Of a stretch of 64,000 bases of DNA, positions 19,180 to 29,600 are shown piece by piece. The position numbers and the translations under genes are program-made. How positions within the stretch are numbered: position 1 is the first letter of the stretch; each line of letters starts with the position of its first letter. The notes under the pieces were generated by a model. The model did not search any database. It was given only the letters and a program-made list of their open reading frames with translations, and was not told where the DNA came from. This stretch comes from Streptomyces griseorubiginosus (GTDB lineage: Bacteria > Actinomycetota > Actinomycetes > Streptomycetales > Streptomycetaceae), in contig NZ_KQ948738.1 in the NCBI RefSeq assembly GCF_001514195.1, positions 521,207 through 585,206 of the forward strand. The letters run 5' to 3'.

Positions 19180-19428
19180 TCAGAATGAGGTTCGGAGGCG
19201 GCGGCGGCATATAAGGCTGCAGGCGAGTTCGAGCAGGCTCTGATGTAGATCACCACGTCGTTCGTAGCAGATAGGGAGCCGTTTGAACTGATGTAGCCAG
19301 GCGAGGTGCGCTCGCACCCAGCGCACCGTGCCCAGTCCGGATCCATGGGCGACGCCGCGTCGGGCGATCAGCACTCTTCTGCAGTATTCGTCGTTACTGT
19401 GCGTCCGAATGACCTGCGGAAGTCCCAC
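19180..19428 (-). pseudogene. C-terminal fragment of an IS5-family transposase
   Basis: The frame reads NDEYCRRVLIARRGVAHGSG, then LGTVRWV, AHLAWLHQFKRLPICYERRG and DLHQSLLELACSLICRRRLR. This is the conserved terminal part of IS5-family DDE transposases, including the region around the last acidic catalytic residue. There is a change at the usual 'VERTFAWLH' motif (VRAHLAWLH), so the Glu is lost or shifted. No upstream catalytic segments are present. It overlaps the last codons of the immunity gene ending at 19394, so the insertion may have trimmed or replaced that gene's 3' end. Confidence 0.75.
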
Positions 19429-19810
19429 GGATCTCCGAGACGATCAGGGCGTACGCCTGGTCGATCAGGGTGTCGAACTCGTCCATGACTTCCGCGGAGA
19501 CGGCTGCCGTGAATTCCCCTGGGACCTCGATGGGCGGAGCCTCGATGATGATCCTTCCGGATTCGCGGTAGATACCCAGGGCGATCGAGCCACCGTCGCC
19601 CCGCTCGGTGACCTCCAGCATCAGGTCGATAGTGCCCTCCTCCGCCCCATCATCGAAGGAAGCGTAGGCGCACAGGGCAAGCCGCCTGGAAGTGTAGTGG
19701 CCCAGTTCGCGCTTCGCTTCCAGTCCGTCGGACCGCAGTCGTGCGGAAAGGGTGGCGGTCGAGGCGTCGAGCCTTGGCAGGATCAGTTCAGTCAGGTCAG
19801 CGGTGTTCAT
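19394..19810 (-). CDS. Probable immunity protein for the second RHS toxin
   Basis: The 138-residue acidic cytosolic protein (MNTADLTELILPRLDASTAT onward) starts within the toxin stop codon (ATGA overlap, 4 nt), a strong translational-coupling arrangement. It has no signal peptide and no transmembrane segment. The predicted fold is mixed alpha/beta with a central strand-rich section (RLALCAYASFDDGAEEGTID) and a helical C-terminus. The family was not recognised. Assignment as cognate immunity rests on position, size and coupling. The final ~10 residues overlap IS-derived sequence, so the natural C-terminus may differ. Confidence 0.7.
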   Translation of the reverse strand: MNTADLTELILPRLDASTATLSARLRSDGLEAKRELGHYTSRRLALCAYASFDDGAEEGTIDLMLEVTERGDGGSIALGIYRESGRIIIEAPPIEVPGEFTAAVSAEVMDEFDTLIDQAYALIVSEIRGTSAGHSDAQ

Positions 19811-22800
19811 TCGGCGATCTCCGAGGCGTCGATGATGGCGTCCTTCACCATTTCGGTGAACGGATGCGGACTGTCGTTCGCCGTTGCGCGTGAGGCTATC
19901 CAGCCTTCCATCTGGCTCATGTCCTTCGGGCGGATGGAGACATGGCCGCCGCCGTCCGGTACCGCTTCCAGATCGTCGCCCAGCTTCTGGGTGTCGATGA
20001 TCTGGACCTTGCCGTTTATCCGATTCCGAGTGTCCCATGAACTCAGGCCCTCGACGTCGTCAGGCCGGGGTGTCAGGCTCTGATAAGTCCCCGAGGCGCC
20101 GCGGTAGACGTATCTCGGCACATAGGCGGCAGCCGCTGTAGGGACGTTTCCGCAGCCCCAGGCGAAGACAAAGCACTTCCAGCCATGGATGCTCTTGTCC
20201 ACGGCCTTGCGCATGCCGTCAGCGGCCATCTTCACGGTGCTGCTCAGCAGCTTCCCGCACATACCGGGCTTACGGCAGACGGCTTCCCAGGTCACGAGGT
20301 CGGCATAGGAGCTGCGGACGGCCTGCGGAACCAGGTAGTCGCCGTCCTCGGCCGTGTTCCATTCGAGCGGGACCGAGGCGTTACCCCGGTACAGCTTCCG
20401 GTAGAGCTTCTTGAGCTTGGCGATCTGCTGGGAGGTGCCGGAGACCGTGACGTTCCCGATCGTCGTCGTCCGCTTGGGGCCGCTGTCGTCGTCGCTCGAA
20501 GAAGGCTTCTCGGTACTGGGCTTCGGTGGCTTGGGGCAGGGGACGTGGTCCGGGTCGTCGTTTCCGCAGAGCAGGTGTCTGCCGGTGGGGTCTGAGGCGT
20601 TGACGGGGTCGTCGTCGCTGTAGGAGTAGCCGTTCCACTGCTGCGGATCACCGGCGTCCAGCAGCGGGTCGGGGTCGAGGAAGCGACCGAGGGCCGGATC
20701 GTACTCACGGGCACCGAGGTTGGTCAGACCCGTGGTCGGGTCCTGGGTGCCGCCCACGAATCCGTGGTCACCGGGCCAGGCTGCGGACGAGGCGTCGCGT
20801 GACTCGCCGAACGGGGTGAACAGACGCCGGGTCACGGTAAGGGTGTCGGCGGTGATGTCGTCGGTGGCCGTGCCGTGAGGATCGGCAGTCTGGTAGCTCA
20901 GCCGGGTGCCACTGGTTCCGGCCTTGGCCACGCGGACAGCGGTGGGCGCCGAGCCCAGCTTGTAGTAGCGGGCCGCGGAAGCGGCCGTCCCGGCGGTGAA
21001 CGTGATCTCATCCATCCCGAGGTAGACCGTGGTCGTACCGTCATCGGTGCGGGCCAGCAAGCCGCCGTCGGCGTCATAGTGGTAGCCGCTGGTGTGGACG
21101 GGAGCGGTGGCCGGGCCGGTGGTGAGGCTGGCGAGCTGGCCCCTGGCGTTCCAGGTGAACGACTGGGCCTTGCTGGGCTGATCCTGGCCGGCGGAGGTGG
21201 TGCTCGTGGTGGTCGGGTTGCCGGCGGCGTCGTATGCGTAGGCGCGGGTGCTCGTTCCCGTGCTCACCGTGTGGACGCCGTGGGCGTGGCCGGCCGTGTC
21301 GTAGGCCTCGTCGGTGGTGACGTTCTTGCTGGTGTCGCCCGACGGGTCGTGGTCGGTGCGGCTGGTGCGGTTGCCGGTCAGGTCGTAGCCGTACGACTGC
21401 CAGTAGGGGGCCGGGCCGCCGAGGTGGGCCGTGGAGGGGTTGGTGTCGTCGCAGCCGCCGATTCCGTTGACGGTCGGTGAGGCGGCGGTGTGGGTGGCGC
21501 CGGTGTCGGTCCAGACGTCGGTGAGTCGGGAGAGGTAGTCGTAGGCGTAGCACTGGGTGTCGGTGTTGGCCGTGCCGCCGGTGTCCTGGACGTCGCTGGT
21601 CGAGGTGATCCGTCCGGACTGGTCGTAGGTGTAGCCGACGGTGTCGACGGCCGCGGTGGCGTCCTCCTTGTTCACGGTGTGGGTGAGCAGTCGTCCGGTG
21701 GCCGGTTCCCAGGAGTTGGTGGTCACCACCTGGAGCGGCTTGACGCCCATGGTGGCGCGGGTGGCCTGGCCGAACGGGCTGTAGTTGATCCACGAGGTGT
21801 AGGTGTCGGCGCCGCCGCTGGTGACGGGCATGCCCACGCCGTTGTAGCCGAAGCCGAGGGTCTCGTCCGGGATCAGGCCGCCGGTGCCGGTGGTGCTGAT
21901 GGCGGAGGTGTCGAGGAGTTCCTGTACCGGGGTGTAGGTGTTCTTGGTGGTGTATGAGATCGCCGCAGTGTTGGTGAAGGCCCCGGCGGGGATCGAGATG
22001 GTCGCACCGGTCGGCTTGTAGGCGGTGGTGTATCCGGACACGGTGTCGGTGTAGACCGCCTTGCCGGCCTCATAGGCGATCGCGTCGGTCAGCTCGCCCT
22101 TGGCAAGGGTGTCGTAGTCCCGGTGGGTCAGATGGATGCTGCTGCCGGTGGCGGCGTCCCAGCCGTAGGTGTCGGTGACCCGGCCGAGGGCGTCGTAGGC
22201 CGTGCTGACGGCGCCGGCACCGTTCGGCCGCGCGTCGACTGTCTCGGTCAGTTCGCCGTCGTCGTCGTAGGTGTTCGGGGTCGTTCCGGTGTCGGGGTCG
22301 GACTGGCTGGTGATGTCGCCGAGCAGGTCGTAACCGGTCGTCCAGGTGAGGGACTTGGCGGCAGCGTCGGTCGTGGAGGCGGCGGCGTCCAGGGGTCCGG
22401 TCTTGGTGACATCGCGGCCGGCGGAGTCGTAAGTGAAGAGGGTCTTGTCGTAGGTGCCGGTAGGGGTGGCTCCGTGGTATTGGCGAAGTTCGGTGGTGTG
22501 GCCGCGCGCGTCTGTGAGCGTGGTGGAGGGGGTGCCGCCGCTCGGGGGTGTGACGTCGGTCCGGTCGGCACCTGGGTAGGCGGTCGTCGTCTTCCACTGC
22601 TGGGTACCCAGGGAGTACAAGGAGCTGGCGGTAGCGCGGCCCTGGCCGTCGTAGGTCGTGCGGGCGTTGGCCGGGACCTGGGCGATGACCGGCGTGACGA
22701 AGGTGCCGGTCGGCGCCGAGGCGCTGTTGTAGTAGGCGGCGTCGTTGCTGGTCGTCCAGCCGTGGGAGTCATAGGACGTGTCCGTGATCAGACGTCCCGT

Positions 22801-25800
22801 CGAGTCGTCCAGCGGGGTCGCCTGCTCCTGTCGCAGGCGCAGCATAGCGTCGTAGATCCGGAAGTCGGCGCCGTAGTCGCCGCCATCGCGGTAGTTCTGG
22901 CTCTCCACCACTGTGGGGGCGGTTTTGGAGACGGTGTAGGTGAACTTGTAGTTCGGGGTGGACGTGTTGGCGGACTGCGTGTGGTCGGGGAGCCAGACTT
23001 GAGTCAGACGGCCGAGTCCGTCGTAGGTCTCCGTGGTGACGCGGTTGTTGGAGTCGGTGGTCAGCAGCGGCAGCTGGCGGCCCGCGTCGAAGGTGGTCGT
23101 CGTCGGCCACTTCTTGGCGTTCGTGGTCACGATGGTGACCGGCAGGTACTTCTTTTTGGTCGCCGCCGTGCTGCTGCTGTCGCTGTACGTCGTTGTGGTG
23201 GCACGGCCAAGCGGGTCGGAGGTGGAGGTCACTCTGCCGTATGCGTCGTAGCCCGCGGTGGCCGCGGTTGCCCACTCGATCGTGCCGTCGGCGGCGAAGT
23301 CCTTGGCCTTCTGGGTGCTGGTGGCATCGCCGGGGCCGGGGACGGTGTCGGTGGCCCCCTTGTCGTACCAGGTTCGGATGTCGGCAAGGGTGTGCGCGTC
23401 CGGAGTGCTGACGCATCCGCCGGCCTCGGTGATCACCTCGGAGGGATAGGAGCGCATGTTGCGCGAGGCGTCCGAGGCGTACCGGGTCGTCGTGCACTTC
23501 TCCGGGGTGCCGGCACCTACGACGGGGGTGCCTGAGGAGTCCACTTCACCCTTGTCGTCGACCTGCGTCGCCAGCCCGGTGGTGCCGTCGAACGCCGTGG
23601 TCGTCTCGGAGGTACGCCAGCTGCCGTCGGCCTTCTTCTGCCGTGTGTAGGTCCGGTCGATGTCGGAGAACCGGGCCACCTGGTCGGGCAGCCCGCTTCC
23701 GCGAGCGTGGGTGGCTGTGACGGCCGACAGCCAGGGGTGATCGACCGTCTGCGACTCGACTGTGCCGCCGGAGCCCGAGTCCTGGGTGTACTGCGAGGTC
23801 TCGTAGGCGAATCCGGAAAGGGCGTCGTCGTCGGTGAGGATGTTGCCGACATAGTCGGTGACCTTGACCGAGGTGGTGGAGCCGGACGCGGTGGTGTCGC
23901 TGTCCATGCCGCGCAGGTAGTGCGTGCTGGTCTCGGTGATCGGGTCCGGGGACTTGCCGCTGTGGGTGACGACTTGCTCATAGCCCCGGAAGTCGCCCCA
24001 GGTGCGGTACTTGGCGACCGTCAGCTCGCTGTCGTCTCGGTGCCAGGCGGCGCCGCCCAGATAGCTGTAGGTCGTGACGAGCGAGGGCGACCCGGTGGCG
24101 GAGATGTCGTTCTCGTCCACCTCCGCCACCGGGTAGGTGTAGAACCAGTCGAGGATCGGGCTGCTGTAGCCCGGTGGGGTCCAGCGGACCGGATAGCACG
24201 GCTGAGTGTCCGCGTCTTCGGTCGGAGGGCTGGTGCGCGAGCATGAACTCGGCTTGTAGGTGACCGCGATGTTGTCGCCGGTCTCCGTGGTAAGCGACAG
24301 GAGCCGGTAGCGGTTGATCGGCGGGACGTTCTGCGGTTCCTCCAGGCCGTCCACCCGGTTGGGCAGCGTGGCCTGTCCCTGGAGGGTCAACGCCGGGAGG
24401 CTGATCGCACTGCCTCCGCCCCGCGTGTCGGAGCCGGTGTGCTGGACAGTGGACAGCCACATCGCCGGCTTGGTGCCGTCATCGGGGTCCGGGTAGGTCT
24501 GGCCGAGGGTGTACGTGTCGACGGTCGACCAGGCGGGAGTGGTCAGCGACTCGTCCCAGACCTTCGTCGTGATCTTCGACAGCCGCATCGTCGACCAGAA
24601 CGTGGGGGTGTAGTTAGTGCACGTCCCTGAGGAGGCGCAGTTCTCGTCGAACGGCACGTCCGGCCAGTGCGCGGCGGTCGAGGCAGTGGGAGCCAAAGAG
24701 CAGTCGACACCACTCAGCCCGTCGCACCGCTGGGCGGCGGTGAACACGATCTGCGCGGCGGGGGTGGCCTTGGCGACGTAGTCGGCAACCTGCTGACCGT
24801 AGGAGATCGTGGCCGGATAGCCGCCCCGGGTGTACTTCGTCAGGGTGTGCGCGCTGCCGGCACCGTAGTAGTTGGTCTCCGCTTTGTAGCCGTCGACGAT
24901 GATGTTGTGGTGGGGATCGACGGTGAAGTCCAGGTTCCACCGCCATCCTTGAGTGCACGACGAGGCTGCGAAGGTGGAAGCGTGGCAGGGCTCGCCGGAA
25001 CCGTTGCCGTACACCGGCACGCCCCAGGCGGAGTTGGTCGTGGCGTCGGTGCCGTCACCGCCGGCGGCGGTGGGCAGGTGGTCGGCACCGAAGTAATACT
25101 GGGTACCGTCGTCGGTGGTCAGCCGCCAGTAGGTTCCATTGTTCAGGCCGTTGCTCGCTCCGGAGAGTTCCTCGACGAGCGAACCGTCGTCGTCAGCGAG
25201 CCGCCACTTGCCCGAGCCCGCCGGTACCAGCTCCCCGGAGTGCCCGGCAAGTGACAAGGTGGCGTTGTCCCCGGCCCAGCACTCGTCATTGTCGCCCGAC
25301 TGGCCGTCGTCGGCACAGCCACGGTATGAGCGCTCGATGAAACCGGTGCTGTACTCCCAGCCGTCGCCGACCCATGAGGCCTGGTTGTTCGTCGCCGATG
25401 TCCGGCCATCCACGGACGCGGAGTTGTACGACAGGGCCACCTGTGGGGCGTCGCCACCGACCGACTCGGGGACGGTGACCGGATAGGAGTACGTGAACGC
25501 GCCGGTGTTCCCTGAGGAGCTCCAGCTGCCCGACGGGGAGAGCGAGGTGGCGGCGTAGGTGCCCGATGTACCAGCAGGGGCCGCGGTCGCGGCCAGCACC
25601 ATGGTGCCGGCCGCGCTCATCGCACTCGGGGTGGCCGCGGGCGTGGCCGAGAGCGCTATCTCGCCGACCAGACGGTGTCCGGTCAGGTCGTTGGCCGAGG
25701 CCGTGACCGGGACTTGGGTGCGGCACGACGGCTTGGCGGGAGTCGTCAGGGCGCAGGCAGGCAGGCGTACCAGTCGGAGGCGGGAGGCGTAGTCGCCACC

Positions 25801-26391
25801 GTAGGCGTCCTTGACCGAACCGTAGTCGAGCGCCATCGAGAGCCGGCTCGCGCCAGATGTCGCGTCCGACCCGTCCGCGCGGTCCGTTCGGGTCAGGGAG
25901 ACGAGCAGGCCCTGGACACCGGCCTTTGCGCTGGCGGGACGACTCGCCACGCTGACCTTGAAGGAGCCGGCCGTAACGGCCCGGTCGATGGCGTGCGTTG
26001 CCGTCTTCGTACGCGGCAGCAGCCCCTTGTCGAGCATGCCGGGCTTCCCCAGCGTGACCGGGGTGCCGGTCGCATGGCCGGAACCGCCCGACAGGTTCAC
26101 CTTGGCGGAGATGGCCGCGGGCCAGTGCGGAGCCGTGGGACGGAACGTCTTCATGCGGGGCGACTTGGCCATGACGGTCTTGGCGCGGGCCGGCACGTCG
26201 GATGCCCCGTTCGTGACGTCGACCGACGGCGTGGAGGGTAGCGAGAAGGGCGACCACAGATCCGGCTTCCTGGCCTGATCCGTGGCTGCGCTCGATGCCG
26301 TCGCCCCACCGGCAGCCAGAGCCACGGACACCAGGCCGACCACTCCGACGCGTATGGCGCCGACCAGACCAACACGTTGCCGCAGCCTCAC
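19807..26391 (-). CDS. Secreted RHS/YD-repeat polymorphic toxin with Tse2/TreTu-like C-terminal domain
   Basis: A 2194-residue protein. The GTG at 26391 is preferred because GGGGGGA precedes it by about 4 nt; it gives the signal VRLRQRVGLVGAIRVGVVGL, then VSVALAAGGATASSAA. The SpvB-like entry (GAFTYSYPVTVPESVGGDAP) is followed by repeated YD motifs (YDGLGRLTQVW, YDALGRVTDTY). The RHS core ends near residue 1897 at LGAREYDPALGRFLDPDP. There is no Hint domain. A ~170-residue linker leads to the tip, about residues 2090-2194: YVYRGASGTYQSLTPRPDDV, GLSSWDT, then KVQIIDTQKLGDDLEAVPDG and GHVSIRPKD. This resembles Tse2/TreTu-type ADP-ribosyltransferase-like toxins (YRG start; TPRP-GLS motif), from family memory with moderate certainty. 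It is coupled to its immunity gene by ATGA. Confidence 0.9.
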   Translation of the reverse strand: MRLRQRVGLVGAIRVGVVGLVSVALAAGGATASSAATDQARKPDLWSPFSLPSTPSVDVTNGASDVPARAKTVMAKSPRMKTFRPTAPHWPAAISAKVNLSGGSGHATGTPVTLGKPGMLDKGLLPRTKTATHAIDRAVTAGSFKVSVASRPASAKAGVQGLLVSLTRTDRADGSDATSGASRLSMALDYGSVKDAYGGDYASRLRLVRLPACALTTPAKPSCRTQVPVTASANDLTGHRLVGEIALSATPAATPSAMSAAGTMVLAATAAPAGTSGTYAATSLSPSGSWSSSGNTGAFTYSYPVTVPESVGGDAPQVALSYNSASVDGRTSATNNQASWVGDGWEYSTGFIERSYRGCADDGQSGDNDECWAGDNATLSLAGHSGELVPAGSGKWRLADDDGSLVEELSGASNGLNNGTYWRLTTDDGTQYYFGADHLPTAAGGDGTDATTNSAWGVPVYGNGSGEPCHASTFAASSCTQGWRWNLDFTVDPHHNIIVDGYKAETNYYGAGSAHTLTKYTRGGYPATISYGQQVADYVAKATPAAQIVFTAAQRCDGLSGVDCSLAPTASTAAHWPDVPFDENCASSGTCTNYTPTFWSTMRLSKITTKVWDESLTTPAWSTVDTYTLGQTYPDPDDGTKPAMWLSTVQHTGSDTRGGGSAISLPALTLQGQATLPNRVDGLEEPQNVPPINRYRLLSLTTETGDNIAVTYKPSSCSRTSPPTEDADTQPCYPVRWTPPGYSSPILDWFYTYPVAEVDENDISATGSPSLVTTYSYLGGAAWHRDDSELTVAKYRTWGDFRGYEQVVTHSGKSPDPITETSTHYLRGMDSDTTASGSTTSVKVTDYVGNILTDDDALSGFAYETSQYTQDSGSGGTVESQTVDHPWLSAVTATHARGSGLPDQVARFSDIDRTYTRQKKADGSWRTSETTTAFDGTTGLATQVDDKGEVDSSGTPVVGAGTPEKCTTTRYASDASRNMRSYPSEVITEAGGCVSTPDAHTLADIRTWYDKGATDTVPGPGDATSTQKAKDFAADGTIEWATAATAGYDAYGRVTSTSDPLGRATTTTYSDSSSTAATKKKYLPVTIVTTNAKKWPTTTTFDAGRQLPLLTTDSNNRVTTETYDGLGRLTQVWLPDHTQSANTSTPNYKFTYTVSKTAPTVVESQNYRDGGDYGADFRIYDAMLRLRQEQATPLDDSTGRLITDTSYDSHGWTTSNDAAYYNSASAPTGTFVTPVIAQVPANARTTYDGQGRATASSLYSLGTQQWKTTTAYPGADRTDVTPPSGGTPSTTLTDARGHTTELRQYHGATPTGTYDKTLFTYDSAGRDVTKTGPLDAAASTTDAAAKSLTWTTGYDLLGDITSQSDPDTGTTPNTYDDDGELTETVDARPNGAGAVSTAYDALGRVTDTYGWDAATGSSIHLTHRDYDTLAKGELTDAIAYEAGKAVYTDTVSGYTTAYKPTGATISIPAGAFTNTAAISYTTKNTYTPVQELLDTSAISTTGTGGLIPDETLGFGYNGVGMPVTSGGADTYTSWINYSPFGQATRATMGVKPLQVVTTNSWEPATGRLLTHTVNKEDATAAVDTVGYTYDQSGRITSTSDVQDTGGTANTDTQCYAYDYLSRLTDVWTDTGATHTAASPTVNGIGGCDDTNPSTAHLGGPAPYWQSYGYDLTGNRTSRTDHDPSGDTSKNVTTDEAYDTAGHAHGVHTVSTGTSTRAYAYDAAGNPTTTSTTSAGQDQPSKAQSFTWNARGQLASLTTGPATAPVHTSGYHYDADGGLLARTDDGTTTVYLGMDEITFTAGTAASAARYYKLGSAPTAVRVAKAGTSGTRLSYQTADPHGTATDDITADTLTVTRRLFTPFGESRDASSAAWPGDHGFVGGTQDPTTGLTNLGAREYDPALGRFLDPDPLLDAGDPQQWNGYSYSDDDPVNASDPTGRHLLCGNDDPDHVPCPKPPKPSTEKPSSSDDDSGPKRTTTIGNVTVSGTSQQIAKLKKLYRKLYRGNASVPLEWNTAEDGDYLVPQAVRSSYADLVTWEAVCRKPGMCGKLLSSTVKMAADGMRKAVDKSIHGWKCFVFAWGCGNVPTAAAAYVPRYVYRGASGTYQSLTPRPDDVEGLSSWDTRNRINGKVQIIDTQKLGDDLEAVPDGGGHVSIRPKDMSQMEGWIASRATANDSPHPFTEMVKDAIIDASEIAE

Positions 26392-26694
26392 AGATCCCCC
26401 CACAGATGCCACACCGATTCAAGACAGCCGCCGCAATGTATCCACGTCAAGGGCTCGGCTCTCCCAAGAAAAGGACATGGTCTGCCCTGAAGATCATCTC
26501 TGGAGGACAGGATTCCGCTTCTGCCGGGCAGGCGAATCAAGCGGATTTGGGGAAGTTAACTCTGATCCGATCCTCTTGCTCAGATCTGCGAAGGCCCATA
26601 GGTCCGCAAACGACTCTGCATAGCGAGCGAGATTCGCACTAACGTACGCAGCCGCTCGCGCCCAACTCCGGGCCGCCTTCCGAGACGAGGACGC
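26392..26694. promoter_or_regulatory. Divergent promoter region between the RHS2 and FG-GAP genes
   Basis: These 303 nt separate the divergent starts at 26391 and 26695 and must contain both promoters. No clear operator dyad or riboswitch was recognised by eye. The sequence is lower in GC than the genes on either side, as promoter regions usually are. Confidence 0.5.
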
Positions 26695-29600
26695 ATGATC
26701 CACTCCTCCCTGCCCAGACGCCTCCGCAGACGATCGCCCGCCCTGGTCGCCGCCACCGCCGTTGCCGCCGCGCTGCTCGTTCCGGTGGCGGCCGCCCGGG
26801 CGGACACCGCCCCGACCACCACTACGGCAGCCGTCCAGCAGGCCGAGGACACTGCAGCGGCCCAGGCCTCGGAGACCGGTCACCCCGTCCCGGTGGACTC
26901 CGCGACGACCCCCACCAGCACCCTGACCGCACAACCCGACGGCACCTTCACCCAGGAGATCAGCTCCGAGCCCGAGCGGGTCCAACACGACGGCTCCTGG
27001 GTCCCGTTGGACGCCACACTGCGCCTCAACGGTGACGGCGGCTACTCCCCCGCCGCGTCAACGACCGGCCTGACTCTCTCCGCAGGCGGCACCGCCCCAC
27101 TGGCCACGCTGGACAACGGCGGCAGACAACTGTCCGTCTTTTGGCCCACCGCGCTACCGGCACCGACCGTGACCGGCGACAGCGCGCTGTACACGAATGT
27201 CCTCCCGGACATCGATCTCAAGGTCACCGCAGACGACCAGGGCGGCTTCGCCGAAGTCCTCGTCGTGAAAACCGCGGCCGCAGCCGCAAATCCCGCCTTG
27301 GCCCACCTCGCGCTGACCACCATAGGGACGGGCGTCACCGTGGCCGCCGACCATGCCGGCAACCTCACCGCCACGGACACCACGACCGGCGCGGAAGTCT
27401 TCCACGCGCCAGCCCCGCTGATGTGGGACTCGTCGCCGGGCACCGGCACGACATCCGCAACCGACTCAGCGACCGCCACCGCGACCAAGACCGTCAAGAG
27501 CGCCGCCTTCACAACCGACGCCCAGACATCAGGCATTCGAGCCACCGCCGCCGACGCGAGCCCGAAGACCGACGACCTCAGTAACGGCCCGGCTCCCGGC
27601 TCCCGGCAGGCCCAGGTCGCCGTAGCGGTCGACGGGGACGGTCAAGTGCAGCTCACTCCCGACCAGTCCCTGCTCACCAGCGCCAACCCGGCCCACTTCC
27701 CCGTCTACATCGACCCGACTTGGGTATCGGTGACCAAGGACTCGGCCGCGTACACCTACGTACAGTCCGCCTATCCGGACACCAGCCGCTACAACGCCGC
27801 CGGCACCGACCCCGGCGCCGGTGACCAGGACTGGACCTCGCCCACCGGGAAGGAACGCACGTACTACCAGTTCAGCATCGGCACCACGATGGGCGACAAG
27901 CACATCCACCAGGCACTGCTCAACGTCACCCAGACCTACTCAGCCGACTGGAGTTGCACCAAGTACACGGTCACCGAACTCAACGTCGCCCACATCGGCA
28001 CCTCCACCACCTGGAACAACCAGCCCGGCACATACACCCAGACGGACAGCCGGGCCTTCACCGGTTCCAACAACGACGGCTGCGCCGGAGACACCAAGCA
28101 GGCCTTCGACGTGACTGGATCCGTCGCGGCGGACGGCGACGGCACCGTCACATACCGCCTAACTGGCAGCGAGACCAACCGCGACGCCTTCAAGCGCTTC
28201 GCAAAGGAGGCCACCCTCACGATCGACTACAACACCGCGCCGAACACGCCGACTGCCACCACCTCCAGCCCCATGCCACTGAACTCCGACGGCACCACGA
28301 ACTACGGCTGCACCTCCAGCACCTACGGCTGGATCGGCAAGAACAACGGCGTCACCCTGTCCGGGCACGTGTCCGACCCGGACGGCGACAAGCAGAACAT
28401 CCGCGGGCAGTTCGCCTTCTGGGACAAGGGCGGCGACGGCACCGCCACCGCCAGCAATCTGATCTCCACCGGCGACTCCGACGGCGACTCCGCCTCGGTC
28501 TCCGGATCAGGCGGCACCGTCCACATCACCGTCAGCCCCACGACCCATCCCCTCAAGGACGGCCATCTGTACGGCTGGCACGTCCGCGCCGACGACACGA
28601 TCGACCAGTCCGCCGAGACCGACAACTGCTACTTCTGGTACGACGCGACCGCTCCCACCGGACCGACCATCACCAGCGAAGACTTCCCGGCCGACGGCAG
28701 CGGCACCGCCCACGCGGGCGACGCCGGCACCTTCCTGTTCTCGTCCACCGACCCCGTCCCCACAGGCGCCAAGGCGAGCGGCCTGGACCACTACGACTGG
28801 TCAACGTCCTCAGCTGCGGACCTCGCAGACGACGGGGGAACCCACGCGACCGGATGGATCGGCATCGTCCACTACACACCCACCGCCTGGGGCACCAACA
28901 CCCTCTGGGTCGCCGCGGTCGACAAAGCGGGCAACGAGTCCCAGCCCGTCGCCTACCACTTCTACGTGCCGGAGAACCCGACCGGCAGCGTCCACCCCGG
29001 CGACGTGGACAACGACGGGCGGCCCGATCTGCTGGCCGGCGACTCCGCTTCCGGCAACCTCGCCCTGATACACACCGACCAGGAAACGCACGCCGCCCCG
29101 GCTACTGCCGCCGACGCCGCTGCCGCCCCCACGGCCGCCGACGGCACCAGCACCTGGGCCGACACCCTGATCGCGCACCGGTCCAGCAGCACTCACAGCA
29201 CCACCGGAGCCTGGGTCGACGACCTGTGGGCGTACAAGAACGGCCATCTGTGGCTGTACAGCAACAACATCAACAACGATGGCGGACTGGCCGGCAACGG
29301 GAACCGCTATTACACGAAGAACAACCGCATCGCCATCACCCGGCCGGCCTGCGTGACAGGCGACTGCACCGGCTACACCTCCGACTGGAGTGCCGTCACC
29401 CAACTGATCGCGCCCGGCGACGTGGACGGCGACGGAGACCCCGACCTGCTCACCGTCGAGAACTCCAAGCTGTGGCTCTTCCTGGGCTCGAACGCGGGGA
29501 AGGTGACCGAGGCCCGCAAGCTGGGGGACTCTGGCTGGAGCGGTTACACGGTCCTCGCGCCCGGCGACATCAACGCCGACGGACACGCTGACCTGTGGAC

